A stretch of 64,000 bases of DNA from Mycolicibacterium peregrinum (GTDB lineage: Bacteria; Actinomycetota; Actinomycetes; Mycobacteriales; Mycobacteriaceae), in contig NZ_LQPP01000042.1 of assembly GCF_002102345.1 (NCBI RefSeq), positions 1 to 64,000 on the forward strand, written 5' to 3'. Positions 49,206-57,806 of the stretch are shown here, in pieces (within the stretch, counting starts at the first letter, position 1; every line of letters begins with the position of its first letter). The notes beneath the pieces are model-generated. The model was not told the DNA's origin. It made no database searches and was given only the letters and a program-made list of their open reading frames with translations. The position numbers were made by a program, and so were the translations under genes.

Positions 49206-50867
49206 CTAGGCCGAGCGCCCTCGCTCGACGCGGTAGCGCCGCACCAGCGCATCGGTCGACGAGTCCGACTGCTTGCTCGGTGATTCCGATTCGGTGATCA
49301 CCGGCAGCAGGGCCTTTGCCTGGGTCTTGCCCAGCTCGACGCCCCACTGATCGAAGGAGTCGATCCCCCACACCACCCCTTCGGTGAACACCTGGTGTTC
49401 GTAGAGGGCGATGAGCTGGCCCACGACCGACGGCGTCAACCTGGTTGCCAGGATTGACGTCGTCGGTCGGTTTCCGGGCATCACCTTGTGCGGCACCACC
49501 TCGGCCGGGGTGTGTTCTGCCGCAATGGCTTCGGCCGTCTTGCCGAATGCCAGCACCTGGGTCTGGGCGAAGAAGTTGCTCATCAGCAGGTCGTGCATGC
49601 TGCCGGTGCCGTCGGCCGTGGGCAGGTCGTCGGTGGGTTGAGAGAAGCCGATGAAGTCGGCCGGCACCAACCGGGTGCCCTGGTGCAGCAGCTGGTAGAA
49701 GGCGTGCTGACCGTTGGTTCCCGGCTCACCCCAGAAGATCTCACCGGTGTCGGTGGTGACGGCGGTGCCGTCGGCTCGCACCGATTTGCCGTTGGACTCC
49801 ATGGTCAACTGCTGCAGATAGGCCGCGAACCGGGACAAGTCGTTGGAGTACGGCAGCACCGCGCGTGATTGCGCGCCAAAGAAATTCGAGTACCACAGGC
49901 CGATCAGCCCCAGCAGTGCCGGAGCGTTCTCGGCCAGCGGCGCGGTACGGAAGTGCTCGTCGACCAGGTGGAATCCGGCGAGGAATTCGGCGAACCGCTC
50001 ACGGCCGATCACGGCCATCACGGACAGCCCGATCGCCGAGTCCACCGAATACCGGCCGCCCACCCAGTCCCAGAAGCCGAACATGTTGTCGGTGTCGATG
50101 CCGAACTCCTGCACCAGCTTGGCGTTGGTGGACACCGCGACGAAATGCTTGGCCACGGCTTCCTGTCCGGCACCGGCGCCCAGACCTTCGACCAGCCACC
50201 GGCGGGCGGCAGTGGCATTGGTCAGTGTCTCGAGGGTGGAGAACGTCTTGGAGGCCACGATGAAAAGCGTTGTGGCCGGGTCCAGATCGGCCAGCGTCGC
50301 CACCAGGTCGGCAGGGTCGACGTTGGACACGAAGCGGGCACTGATGCCGGCATCGGCGTAGTGGCGCAGCGCGTCGTACACCATCACCGGCCCCAGGTCT
50401 GAACCCCCGATGCCGATGTTGACCACAGTCTTGATGCGCTCGCCGGTGGCACCGGTCCACTCGCCGCTGCGCAGCCGGTCGGTGAACCCGCCCATGCGGT
50501 CGAGTACGTCGTGCACGTCGGCCACCACGTCCTGGCCGTCAACCGTCAAGGCCGCGTCGGCAGGCAACCGCAGTGCGGTGTGCAACACCGCGCGGTCCTC
50601 GGAGGTGTTGATGTGCTCCCCGGCGAACATCGCCGCGCGGCGGGCCTCCAGCCCGGCGGCGCGCGCCAGGTCGGTCAGCAATTCCAGAGTGCGGCGGGTG
50701 ACGCGATGCTTGCTGTAGTCGATGTAGAGGTCGCCGACCGTCAACACCAGTTCGGTTCCGCGGGCCGGATCCTCCGCGAAAAGCTCCGTCAGATGACTGT
50801 CGCGGATCTCGTCGTAGTGCTTCGACAATGCCTGCCATGCGGGGGTTGCGGTGATGTCAGCACTCAT
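49206..50867 (-). CDS. pgi: Glucose-6-phosphate isomerase
   Basis: A 553-residue PGI of the usual length, with KTVVNIGIGGSDLGPVMVYDAL, FIVASKTFSTLETLTNA, the PGI signature (MESNGKSVRADG) and GTNGQHAFYQLLHQGT. It interconverts glucose-6-phosphate and fructose-6-phosphate. The ATG is the first good start; upstream frame lacks PGI similarity. It is divergent from gabD with 50 bases between. Confidence 0.96.
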   Translation of the reverse strand: MSADITATPAWQALSKHYDEIRDSHLTELFAEDPARGTELVLTVGDLYIDYSKHRVTRRTLELLTDLARAAGLEARRAAMFAGEHINTSEDRAVLHTALRLPADAALTVDGQDVVADVHDVLDRMGGFTDRLRSGEWTGATGERIKTVVNIGIGGSDLGPVMVYDALRHYADAGISARFVSNVDPADLVATLADLDPATTLFIVASKTFSTLETLTNATAARRWLVEGLGAGAGQEAVAKHFVAVSTNAKLVQEFGIDTDNMFGFWDWVGGRYSVDSAIGLSVMAVIGRERFAEFLAGFHLVDEHFRTAPLAENAPALLGLIGLWYSNFFGAQSRAVLPYSNDLSRFAAYLQQLTMESNGKSVRADGTAVTTDTGEIFWGEPGTNGQHAFYQLLHQGTRLVPADFIGFSQPTDDLPTADGTGSMHDLLMSNFFAQTQVLAFGKTAEAIAAEHTPAEVVPHKVMPGNRPTTSILATRLTPSVVGQLIALYEHQVFTEGVVWGIDSFDQWGVELGKTQAKALLPVITESESPSKQSDSSTDALVRRYRVERGRSA

Positions 50868-50917
50868 TCTGCTGACCTTAGTGCGGTGCTTGATTCGAAG
50901 GTGTACATGATGGATGT

Positions 50918-52366
50918 ATGGCCATTGAAGACTTGATTTCATCCGTGCCCACGGGTCTGTGGATCGGTGGTGAAGAACGCCAGGCCGCATCGACGTTCAA
51001 TGTGCTCGACCCGAGCGACGATCAGGTGTTGGCCACGGTGGCCGACGCGACCGCCGCCGATGCGGTCGCCGCGCTGGACGCCGCATGTGCGGTGCAGGCC
51101 GAATGGGCAGCCACCGCGCCGCGCAAGCGAGGCGAGATCCTTCGCTCGGTGTTCGAGAAGATCACCGAACGCGCCGACGACATCGCCGCGCTGATGACCC
51201 TGGAGATGGGCAAGGTCGTCGCCGAGAGCAAGGGCGAGGTCGCCTACGGCGCCGAGTTCTTCCGCTGGTTCTCCGAGGAGGCGGTGCGGATCGCCGGTCG
51301 CTTCACCCCGGCGCCTGCGGGCACCGGGCGAATCCTCGTCACCAAGCAGGCCGTCGGCCCCTGCTACGCGATCACACCGTGGAACTTCCCCCTGGCCATG
51401 GGCACCCGCAAGATGGGGCCGGCCTTCGCCGCGGGCTGCACCATGATCGTCAAGCCCGCACAGGAAACCCCGCTGACGATGCTGCTGCTGGCCAAGCTGA
51501 TGGATGAGGCCGGCCTGCCCAAGGGCGTGCTCTCGGTGTTGCCGACCAGCGATCCGGGGGCGGTGACCACCGCGCTGATCGACGACGGACGGCTGCGCAA
51601 GCTCACCTTCACCGGCTCGACCGGGGTGGGCAAGGCACTGGTGAAGCAATCCGCCGACAAGCTGCTGCGCACGTCGATGGAGTTGGGTGGCAACGCCCCG
51701 TTCATCGTGTTCGACGATGCCGACGTCGACGCCGCAGTGGACGGCGCGATCCTGGCCAAGATGCGCAACGGCGGCGAGGCCTGCACCGCCGCCAACCGTT
51801 TCCACGTCGCGAACTCGGTGCGCGAGGAGTTCACCGACAAGCTCGTCAAGCGGATGAGCGAGTTCACCCTCGGTAAGGGCATCGACCCCGCGTCCACCTT
51901 GGGCCCACTGATCAACTCCAAGCAGGTCGCCACCGTCACCGAGCTCGTCTCCGACGCGGTGTCGAAAGGCGCGACGGTCGCCGTCGGCGGCGTCGCCCCC
52001 GGCGGCCCGGGCAACTTCTACCCGGCCACGGTGCTGGCCGACGTTCCCGCCGACGCCCGCATCCTCAAGGAGGAGATCTTCGGTCCCGTCGCCCCGATCA
52101 CGGGCTTCGACACCGAGGACGAAGGTGTGGCCGCCGCGAACAACACCCAATACGGCTTGGCTGCTTACGTTTACACGCAGTCACTGGACCGTGCGTTGCG
52201 GGTGGCCGAGGGGATCGAATCCGGCATGGTCGGAATTAACCGCGGTGTCATCTCCGATGCGGCTGCCCCGTTCGGCGGCATCAAGGAATCCGGCTTCGGC
52301 CGTGAGGGCGGCATCGAGGGCATCGAGGAATACCTCGACACGAAATATATTGCGCTAACCCGTTAG
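50918..52366 (+). CDS. gabD: NAD(P)-dependent succinate-semialdehyde dehydrogenase
   Basis: A 482-residue aldehyde dehydrogenase with the ALDH elements YAITPWNFPLAMGTRKMGPA, FTGSTGVGKAL, MELGGNAPFIVFDDAD (general-base Glu) and GEACTAANRFHV (catalytic Cys). The pattern matches the GabD/succinate-semialdehyde group. It feeds GABA or the 2-oxoglutarate bypass into succinate. Substrate preference is inferred from overall similarity. Confidence 0.88.
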   Translation: MAIEDLISSVPTGLWIGGEERQAASTFNVLDPSDDQVLATVADATAADAVAALDAACAVQAEWAATAPRKRGEILRSVFEKITERADDIAALMTLEMGKVVAESKGEVAYGAEFFRWFSEEAVRIAGRFTPAPAGTGRILVTKQAVGPCYAITPWNFPLAMGTRKMGPAFAAGCTMIVKPAQETPLTMLLLAKLMDEAGLPKGVLSVLPTSDPGAVTTALIDDGRLRKLTFTGSTGVGKALVKQSADKLLRTSMELGGNAPFIVFDDADVDAAVDGAILAKMRNGGEACTAANRFHVANSVREEFTDKLVKRMSEFTLGKGIDPASTLGPLINSKQVATVTELVSDAVSKGATVAVGGVAPGGPGNFYPATVLADVPADARILKEEIFGPVAPITGFDTEDEGVAAANNTQYGLAAYVYTQSLDRALRVAEGIESGMVGINRGVISDAAAPFGGIKESGFGREGGIEGIEEYLDTKYIALTR

Positions 52367-52446
52367 CGCCTCGTCGCGCCTTCCCGATTCGGCGCCCGAT
52401 GCCCCCTAAACTCTGGGGCTCGGACGCCACGACGGGAGGGCATGAC

Positions 52447-54456
52447 GTGACTGCGGCGCCGGTCCGTGCTGCCAGTCGGCGTCGGCGTGCCTCCATCCGG
52501 CGTGACATCCCGGCGCTCGACGGCATCCGCGCGATCGCGGTGGCCCTGGTGCTGGCCGGTCACGGCGGAGTGCCGGGTGTGGCCGGAGGTTTCATCGGCG
52601 TCGACGTCTTCTTCGTGCTCAGCGGATTCCTGATCACCTCACTGCTGCTCGACGAGTTCCGCCGCACCGAGCGCATCGACCTCAAAGGTTTCTGGATCCG
52701 CCGGGCCAAGCGTCTGCTGCCGGCGATGGTGCTGATGACTCTGGCCGTCGTGATCGCCCGGCCGTTGTTCCCGTCCGAAGCGGTGACCTCGCTCCGCGAG
52801 GACGCAGTTGGGGCGTTCTTCTGGATGGCCAACTGGGTGTTCGTCGCCGCCGACACCGACTACTTCAGCCAGGGCGCCACGCCCTCGCCGTTGCAGCACA
52901 CCTGGTCGCTGGCGGTCGAGGAGCAGTACTACCTGCTGTGGCCGTTGCTCGTGCTGGCCGCTGCGCTGCTGGTGCGTCGTCGCTCGACGGGCGCTGTCCG
53001 TGTCGTGGTCTTCGTGCTGGCGGTGCTCGGCGTGGTCGGCTCGGCCGTGGCGGCGATCCTGTTGTCCGGCGACGCCGGTGAGCTCAACCGCGTGTACTTC
53101 GGCACCGACACCCGGGCGCAGGCGCTGCTGATCGGTGCGGCCGCCGCGGCGCTGCTGGTGCGGGACTGGTCGGCGCTGACGGTGTCGGGCACGCTGATCC
53201 GGACGCGGTGGCGGCGCTGGGTCGCCTGGACGTTGCCGGTGATCGGGATCGCGGTGCTGGCGCTGGCCGCGCACCTGGCGACCGGCAGCGCCGACGAGTT
53301 CCACCACGGGCTGCTGATCGTGGTCGCCGTGGGTGCGGTGCTCGTCGTCGCCCCCGTCGCACTGGACCAGGACGGCTACGTCGCGCGAGCCCTGGCCTGG
53401 TTCCCACTGGTCACCCTCGGTGTCATCTCCTACGGCGTCTACCTGTGGCACTGGCCGATCTTCCTGATCCTCAACGGCGAACGCACCGGGCTTTCCGGCT
53501 GGTCGCTGCTGGCGCTGCGGTGTGCGGTGACGATCGTGGTGTCGTGGGTGTCGTGGTGGGCGATCGAGCAGCCGGTCCGGCACTGGCGCCCACAGCATGT
53601 CCCGATGCTGCGGCTGGCTGCCGCGACAGTGGCTACCGCCGCGGTGGTGACGATGACGGTCGTCCCGGTCAGCATCCCGACACGCCCCGCGGGCCCGGAC
53701 GTGATGGCCGCCGCGGCGACCGAGCAGGACATCGGTGCGGAGCGAGCGGTTCCGGTGGGGCCGCCGCCCGCGCTGCCGCCCGGTACCCAAACCGTCGCGG
53801 TCTTCGGCGACTCGGTGGCCTGGACGTTGATGCGGTATCTGCCCGCCACGCCGGGTTTCCATTTCAGCGACTACACGACCATCGGCTGCGGCATCGCGCG
53901 CGGCGGCCCGTACCGGTCGGCCGGGGAGACGCTCAACCAGAAGCCGGAATGCGATTCCTGGCCGGAGCGCTGGGCCCAGCGCATCGCCCACGACCGCCCT
54001 CAGACCGTGTTGTTGATGATCGGGCGCTGGGAGGTTGTCGACCGGACCTGGCACGGGCGGTGGATGCACGTCGGCAACGACGCCTACGACGCGTATCTCA
54101 AGGGAGAACTTCAGCGGGCGCTGGACATCCTCAGCTCGACCGGGGCCCGCGTCGTGGTGACCACGGCGCCGTACAACCGGCGCGGCGAACGCTCGGACGG
54201 GACGCTGTACCCCGAGGATCAGCCGGGCCGCGTACAGGCCTGGAACGCCATGCTGCGCAATGTGGTCGGCCAACGGCCCAACGTGTCGGTGCTGGATTTC
54301 AACGCCAAGCTCAACCCGGACGGTAAGTACACCGCGAAGATCGACGGGGTGCGGATGCGCAGCGACGGTGTGCACCCGACCTCCGAGGCCGTGCAGTGGC
54401 TGACGCCGTGGCTGCTCGACTCGCTGAAGGCGCCCGCCAAACCGGCGGGGCGCTGA
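52447..54456 (+). CDS. Membrane acyltransferase-3 protein with C-terminal SGNH domain
   Basis: A 669-residue protein. The N-terminal acyltransferase-3 domain (about residues 25-385, ten or more helices) begins IPALDGIRAIAVALVLAGH and has GVDVFFVLSGFLITSLL and QHTWSLAVEEQYYLLWPL. The C-terminal extracytoplasmic SGNH domain (about 430-660) has VAVFGDSVAWTL with the catalytic Ser and a late DGVHPTSEA with Asp and His. Such fusions O-acetylate cell-envelope polysaccharides or lipids. GTG is chosen since GGGAGG lies 7 bases upstream. Confidence 0.9.
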   Translation: MTAAPVRAASRRRRASIRRDIPALDGIRAIAVALVLAGHGGVPGVAGGFIGVDVFFVLSGFLITSLLLDEFRRTERIDLKGFWIRRAKRLLPAMVLMTLAVVIARPLFPSEAVTSLREDAVGAFFWMANWVFVAADTDYFSQGATPSPLQHTWSLAVEEQYYLLWPLLVLAAALLVRRRSTGAVRVVVFVLAVLGVVGSAVAAILLSGDAGELNRVYFGTDTRAQALLIGAAAAALLVRDWSALTVSGTLIRTRWRRWVAWTLPVIGIAVLALAAHLATGSADEFHHGLLIVVAVGAVLVVAPVALDQDGYVARALAWFPLVTLGVISYGVYLWHWPIFLILNGERTGLSGWSLLALRCAVTIVVSWVSWWAIEQPVRHWRPQHVPMLRLAAATVATAAVVTMTVVPVSIPTRPAGPDVMAAAATEQDIGAERAVPVGPPPALPPGTQTVAVFGDSVAWTLMRYLPATPGFHFSDYTTIGCGIARGGPYRSAGETLNQKPECDSWPERWAQRIAHDRPQTVLLMIGRWEVVDRTWHGRWMHVGNDAYDAYLKGELQRALDILSSTGARVVVTTAPYNRRGERSDGTLYPEDQPGRVQAWNAMLRNVVGQRPNVSVLDFNAKLNPDGKYTAKIDGVRMRSDGVHPTSEAVQWLTPWLLDSLKAPAKPAGR

Positions 54457-54461
54457 GCGGC

Positions 54462-54728
54462 CTAGTGGCCTAGGCGGCCACGCCCGAGTTGCAGCAGCAG
54501 GATGGCCAGGTCCTTGCCCTCGGGGCCCAGCACGCTGTAGCGCTCGATGACCTGCATCTCGCGGCTGTGCACCAGGCGGGTGCCGCCGGAGGCCATTCGG
54601 GCCTTGCCGATCAGCTTGGAAACCTCGGCCCGGCGCTTCACGGCAGCCAGGATGGTCGCGTCGAGTTCGTCGATCTCGCGGCGCAGGTCATCGATGTCAG
54701 GCACGTTCTCGATTGTCGTCTCAGTCAT
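54462..54728 (-). CDS. Chorismate mutase (AroQ, Rv0948c type)
   Basis: An 88-residue all-helical chorismate mutase. IDDLRREIDELDATILAAVKRRAEVSKLIGKARMASGG and the conserved tail LLLQLGRGRLGH closely match the intracellular M. tuberculosis enzyme Rv0948c. It converts chorismate to prephenate and in M. tuberculosis is activated by binding DAHP synthase through its C-terminus (LGH). CGGAG lies 8 bases before the ATG. Confidence 0.93.
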   Translation of the reverse strand: MTETTIENVPDIDDLRREIDELDATILAAVKRRAEVSKLIGKARMASGGTRLVHSREMQVIERYSVLGPEGKDLAILLLQLGRGRLGH

Positions 54729-54874
54729 GATGATGGGCTCCGGATACGGACCGCAGGCTGGGATGGGAGGCAGCCAGTCCCCGGGAGCCGTTGGTCGGTT
54801 CCCGGCGAAATAACCGCCCCTGCTCTGTGAGCACGATTTTGAGTGTGCCATCATCGGCCAGACGACCGCAAAAG

Positions 54875-54916
54875 TGTCTGCCACCAGCGATAGATGTCTG
54901 CCGTCAGCGGTAGGTT
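54875..54916 (+). promoter_or_regulatory. Tandem 20-base repeat and candidate damage-inducible promoter of uvrD1
   Basis: Two adjacent 20-base units (54875-54894 and 54895-54914) agree at 16 of 20 positions, each starting TGTCTGCC and containing CAGCG then TAG. In the second, TGTCTGCC is followed after 8 bases by TAGGTT (54911-54916), the spacing of the mycobacterial RecA-independent (PafBC) promoter (TTGTCRGTG, 8 bases, TAnnnT). The -35-like part matches only partly. The ATG at 54927 lies just downstream. Confidence 0.5.
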
Positions 54917-54926
54917 TGTGGGCGAT

Positions 54927-57242
54927 ATGACGATCTCAACCGAAACGGATCAACTCCTCGACGGCCTCAATCCGCAACAACGCCAGGCGGTGCTTCACCA
55001 AGGCTCGCCACTGCTGATCGTCGCGGGTGCTGGTTCGGGCAAGACAGCGGTGTTGACCCGTCGCATTGCCTACCTGCTCGCTGCCCGTGACGTCGGGGTC
55101 GGGCAGATCCTGGCGATCACGTTCACCAACAAGGCCGCCGCCGAGATGCGCGAGCGCGTGGTCCAGCTGGTGGGCCCGCGCGCCCGGAACATGTGGGTGT
55201 CGACGTTCCACTCCACCTGCGTGCGGATCCTGCGCAACCAGGCGTCACTGCTGCCGGGGCTGAACTCCAACTTCTCGATCTACGACTCGGACGATTCCCG
55301 CCGCCTGCTGATGATGATCGGCAAGGACATGGGGCTGGACACCAAGCGGTATTCGCCGCGGCTGCTGGCCAACGGCATCTCGAACCTGAAGAACGAGCTG
55401 ATCGGACCCGAGCAGGCCGCGGCCGAGGCGTCGGAGGCGGCCGAGGAGATGGCCGGGATCGTCGCGCAGGTCTACGGCGAGTACCAGCGTCGGCTGCGCG
55501 CGGCCAATGCGCTGGACTTCGATGATCTGATCGGAGAGACGGTCGGGATCCTGCAGGCCTTCCCCCAGATCGCCCAGTACTACCGGCGCCGGTTCCGCCA
55601 TGTCCTGGTCGACGAGTACCAGGACACCAACCACGCGCAGTACGTGTTGGTGCGCGAGTTGGTGGGGCACCACCTCGACGAGAAGGACGGGGTGGCCCCG
55701 TCGGAACTGTGTGTGGTGGGTGACGCCGATCAGTCCATCTACGCGTTCCGCGGCGCGACGATCCGCAACATCGAGGACTTCGAGCGCGACTACCCGGACG
55801 CGACCACGATCCTGCTGGAGCAGAACTACCGCTCCACCCAGACCATCCTGAACGCGGCCAACTCGGTGATCGCCCGCAACACGGGCCGCCGCGAGAAGCG
55901 ACTGTGGACGGAGGAGGGCGAGGGTGAGCTGATCGTCGGCTACGTGGCCGACAACGAGCACGACGAGGCCCGGTTCGTGGCCGAGGAGATCGACTCGCTG
56001 GCCGACAGTGAGGGCCTCAAGTATTCGGACGTCGCGGTGTTCTACCGGACCAACAACTCCTCGCGCGCGCTGGAAGAAGTGTTCATCCGCGCCGGCATCC
56101 CGTACAAGGTCGTCGGCGGCGTGCGGTTCTACGAACGCCGCGAGATCCGCGACATCGTCGCCTACCTACGGGTGCTCGACAATCCGGGTGACTCGGTGAG
56201 CATGCGCCGCATCCTCAACACCCCCCGCCGTGGCATCGGGGACCGGGCCGAGGCGTGCGTCGCGGTCTACGCCGAGAACACCGGCGCAAACTTCAACGAT
56301 GCGCTGCAAGCCGCCGCCGAGGGGCGGGTGCCGATGCTGAACTCCCGCTCGGAGAAGGCCATCGCGAGCTTCGTCGAGATGCTGGACCAGTTGCGGGCGA
56401 AGCTCGACGACGAGCTGGGGGATCTGGTGGAGGCCGTGCTGGAGCGCACCGGCTACCGTCGTGAGCTGGAGGCCTCCAGTGATCCGCAGGATCTGGCCCG
56501 CTTGGACAACCTCAACGAATTGGTCAGCGTCGCACACGAGTTCAGCACGGATCTGGCCAATGCCCGGGCACTGGCCGAACAGGGTGAGGGCGAGCCGGTC
56601 GACGAGGACATTCCCGACACCGGGGTGCTGGCCCAGTTCCTGGAGCGGGTCTCGTTGGTGGCCGATGCCGACGAGATCCCCGAAGACGGTGCCGGTGTGG
56701 TGACGATGATGACGCTGCACACCGCCAAGGGGCTGGAATTCCCGGCGGTGTTCGTCACCGGCTGGGAGGACGGCATGTTCCCGCACATGCGGGCACTCGG
56801 CGATCCCAACGAGTTGTCCGAAGAGCGTCGGTTGGCCTACGTCGGCATCACTCGGGCCCGCAAGCGGCTGTACCTCTCGCGGGCCAAGGTGCGTTCGTCG
56901 TGGGGGCAGCCCATGCTGAACCCGGAATCTCGTTTCCTGCGGGAGATTCCCGAAGACCTGATCAACTGGCGACGCATCGAGCAGCCGTCGTCGATGAGTG
57001 CGCCGGTCGGCAACGCCGGCCGCTACGGCACCCCACGTCCGTCCCCGTCCCGGCCTGCTCCGGCGCGCAACCGTCCGATCATCACGCTGGAGCCCGGCGA
57101 TCGGGTCACCCACGACAAGTACGGGTTGGGCCGCGTCGAGGAAGTCACGGGCGTGGGCGATTTGGCGATGTCTCTGATCGACTTCGGCAGCGGGGGGCGG
57201 GTCAAGCTCATGCACAATCACGCGCCGGTGCAAAAGCTCTGA
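54927..57242 (+). CDS. uvrD1: ATP-dependent DNA helicase UvrD1
   Basis: A 771-residue SF1A helicase: Walker A with K39 (GAGSGKT), Walker B near residue 228 (VDEYQDTN), motif III (GDADQSIYAFRGA), motif IV (LEQNYRST), motif V (TLHTAKGLEFPAVFVTGWEDG) and motif VI (YVGITRARKRLYLSRA). The C-terminal part (PGDRVTHDKYGLGRVEEVTG) is the Tudor-like domain which in M. tuberculosis UvrD1 (Rv0949) is linked to RNA polymerase or Ku contacts. It acts in excision repair and works with Ku. The second ATG is preferred, since the first would precede the promoter. Confidence 0.95.
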   Translation: MTISTETDQLLDGLNPQQRQAVLHQGSPLLIVAGAGSGKTAVLTRRIAYLLAARDVGVGQILAITFTNKAAAEMRERVVQLVGPRARNMWVSTFHSTCVRILRNQASLLPGLNSNFSIYDSDDSRRLLMMIGKDMGLDTKRYSPRLLANGISNLKNELIGPEQAAAEASEAAEEMAGIVAQVYGEYQRRLRAANALDFDDLIGETVGILQAFPQIAQYYRRRFRHVLVDEYQDTNHAQYVLVRELVGHHLDEKDGVAPSELCVVGDADQSIYAFRGATIRNIEDFERDYPDATTILLEQNYRSTQTILNAANSVIARNTGRREKRLWTEEGEGELIVGYVADNEHDEARFVAEEIDSLADSEGLKYSDVAVFYRTNNSSRALEEVFIRAGIPYKVVGGVRFYERREIRDIVAYLRVLDNPGDSVSMRRILNTPRRGIGDRAEACVAVYAENTGANFNDALQAAAEGRVPMLNSRSEKAIASFVEMLDQLRAKLDDELGDLVEAVLERTGYRRELEASSDPQDLARLDNLNELVSVAHEFSTDLANARALAEQGEGEPVDEDIPDTGVLAQFLERVSLVADADEIPEDGAGVVTMMTLHTAKGLEFPAVFVTGWEDGMFPHMRALGDPNELSEERRLAYVGITRARKRLYLSRAKVRSSWGQPMLNPESRFLREIPEDLINWRRIEQPSSMSAPVGNAGRYGTPRPSPSRPAPARNRPIITLEPGDRVTHDKYGLGRVEEVTGVGDLAMSLIDFGSGGRVKLMHNHAPVQKL

Positions 57243-57329
57243 CGCTTCCCAACCCGTCGTACTTGTGCGCCGTGCTCGCAGAATCAGCGAGGGCTGTGTG
57301 CATTCGGCGTGCCGGGCCGGGCCAACAGA

Positions 57330-57347
57330 ATTACTCCGCGGAGCAAT
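57330..57347. other. 18-base palindrome after uvrD1
   Basis: ATTACTCCGCGGAGCAAT is self-complementary except for one pair (positions 4 and 15). It lies 88 bases past the uvrD1 stop and 49 bases past the ferredoxin stop on the other strand, in a convergent intergenic region. T-rich bases follow it on the plus strand, so it may act as a weak bidirectional terminator, or as a protein-binding site. Confidence 0.45.
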
Positions 57348-57395
57348 AGTTTGTTCTCGGATGGCGCCGCATCGGTGTCGTTCGCAGTCGCTTCG

Positions 57396-57806
57396 TCAGA
57401 CATGTCCCTGATGATGCCAGGGGCCGTCGGCCAACACCGCCGGAGCGCTGAGCCGCGGCTCGGCCAGGGGAGGAATCGAGGTCAACACCGGATTCTGGTC
57501 CAGCCGGGATCCAGGGGAGCGGCCCCGACCCCAGCCCACCATCTCGCGGTAGCCACCGAGCAGACCTGCCTCGGCGACGGCGGATTCCGTCGCATGCGGG
57601 CTGTCGGCGCCGACGGGCACCGCTACCGGCGAGACATAGAGCGCATCGGTGGGGCAGTAGGCCTCGCACATGAAGCAGGTCTGGCAATCGGACTGGCGAG
57701 CGATGACGGGCACGCCATCGGGCCCGCGGTCGAAGACGTCGGTGGGGCATACCTTCACGCAGACGTCGCATTTGATGCAAGCGGTGGTGCTGACGATCTC
57801 GATCAC
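57396..57806 (-). CDS. Dicluster [4Fe-4S] ferredoxin, AprB/reductase-subunit-like
   Basis: A 136-residue protein. The first 60 residues hold two 4Fe-4S motifs (CIKCDVCVKVCP and CQTCFMCEAYCP). The remaining 75 residues form an unusual proline-rich tail without clear domain. The N-terminal part resembles the beta subunit of adenylylsulfate reductase-type ferredoxins. The start is GTG overlapping the flavoprotein stop (GTGA), so both subunits are made together; it probably passes electrons to or from that flavoprotein. Last gene of the operon from 61947. Confidence 0.85.
   Translation of the reverse strand: MIEIVSTTACIKCDVCVKVCPTDVFDRGPDGVPVIARQSDCQTCFMCEAYCPTDALYVSPVAVPVGADSPHATESAVAEAGLLGGYREMVGWGRGRSPGSRLDQNPVLTSIPPLAEPRLSAPAVLADGPWHHQGHV

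Noticed and set aside
52639..54375. A 578-codon minus-strand frame opposite the acyltransferase gene
   Set aside because: Antisense shadow, with Arg/His/Asp-rich sequence and no domain; the plus strand has acyltransferase-3 and SGNH motifs.
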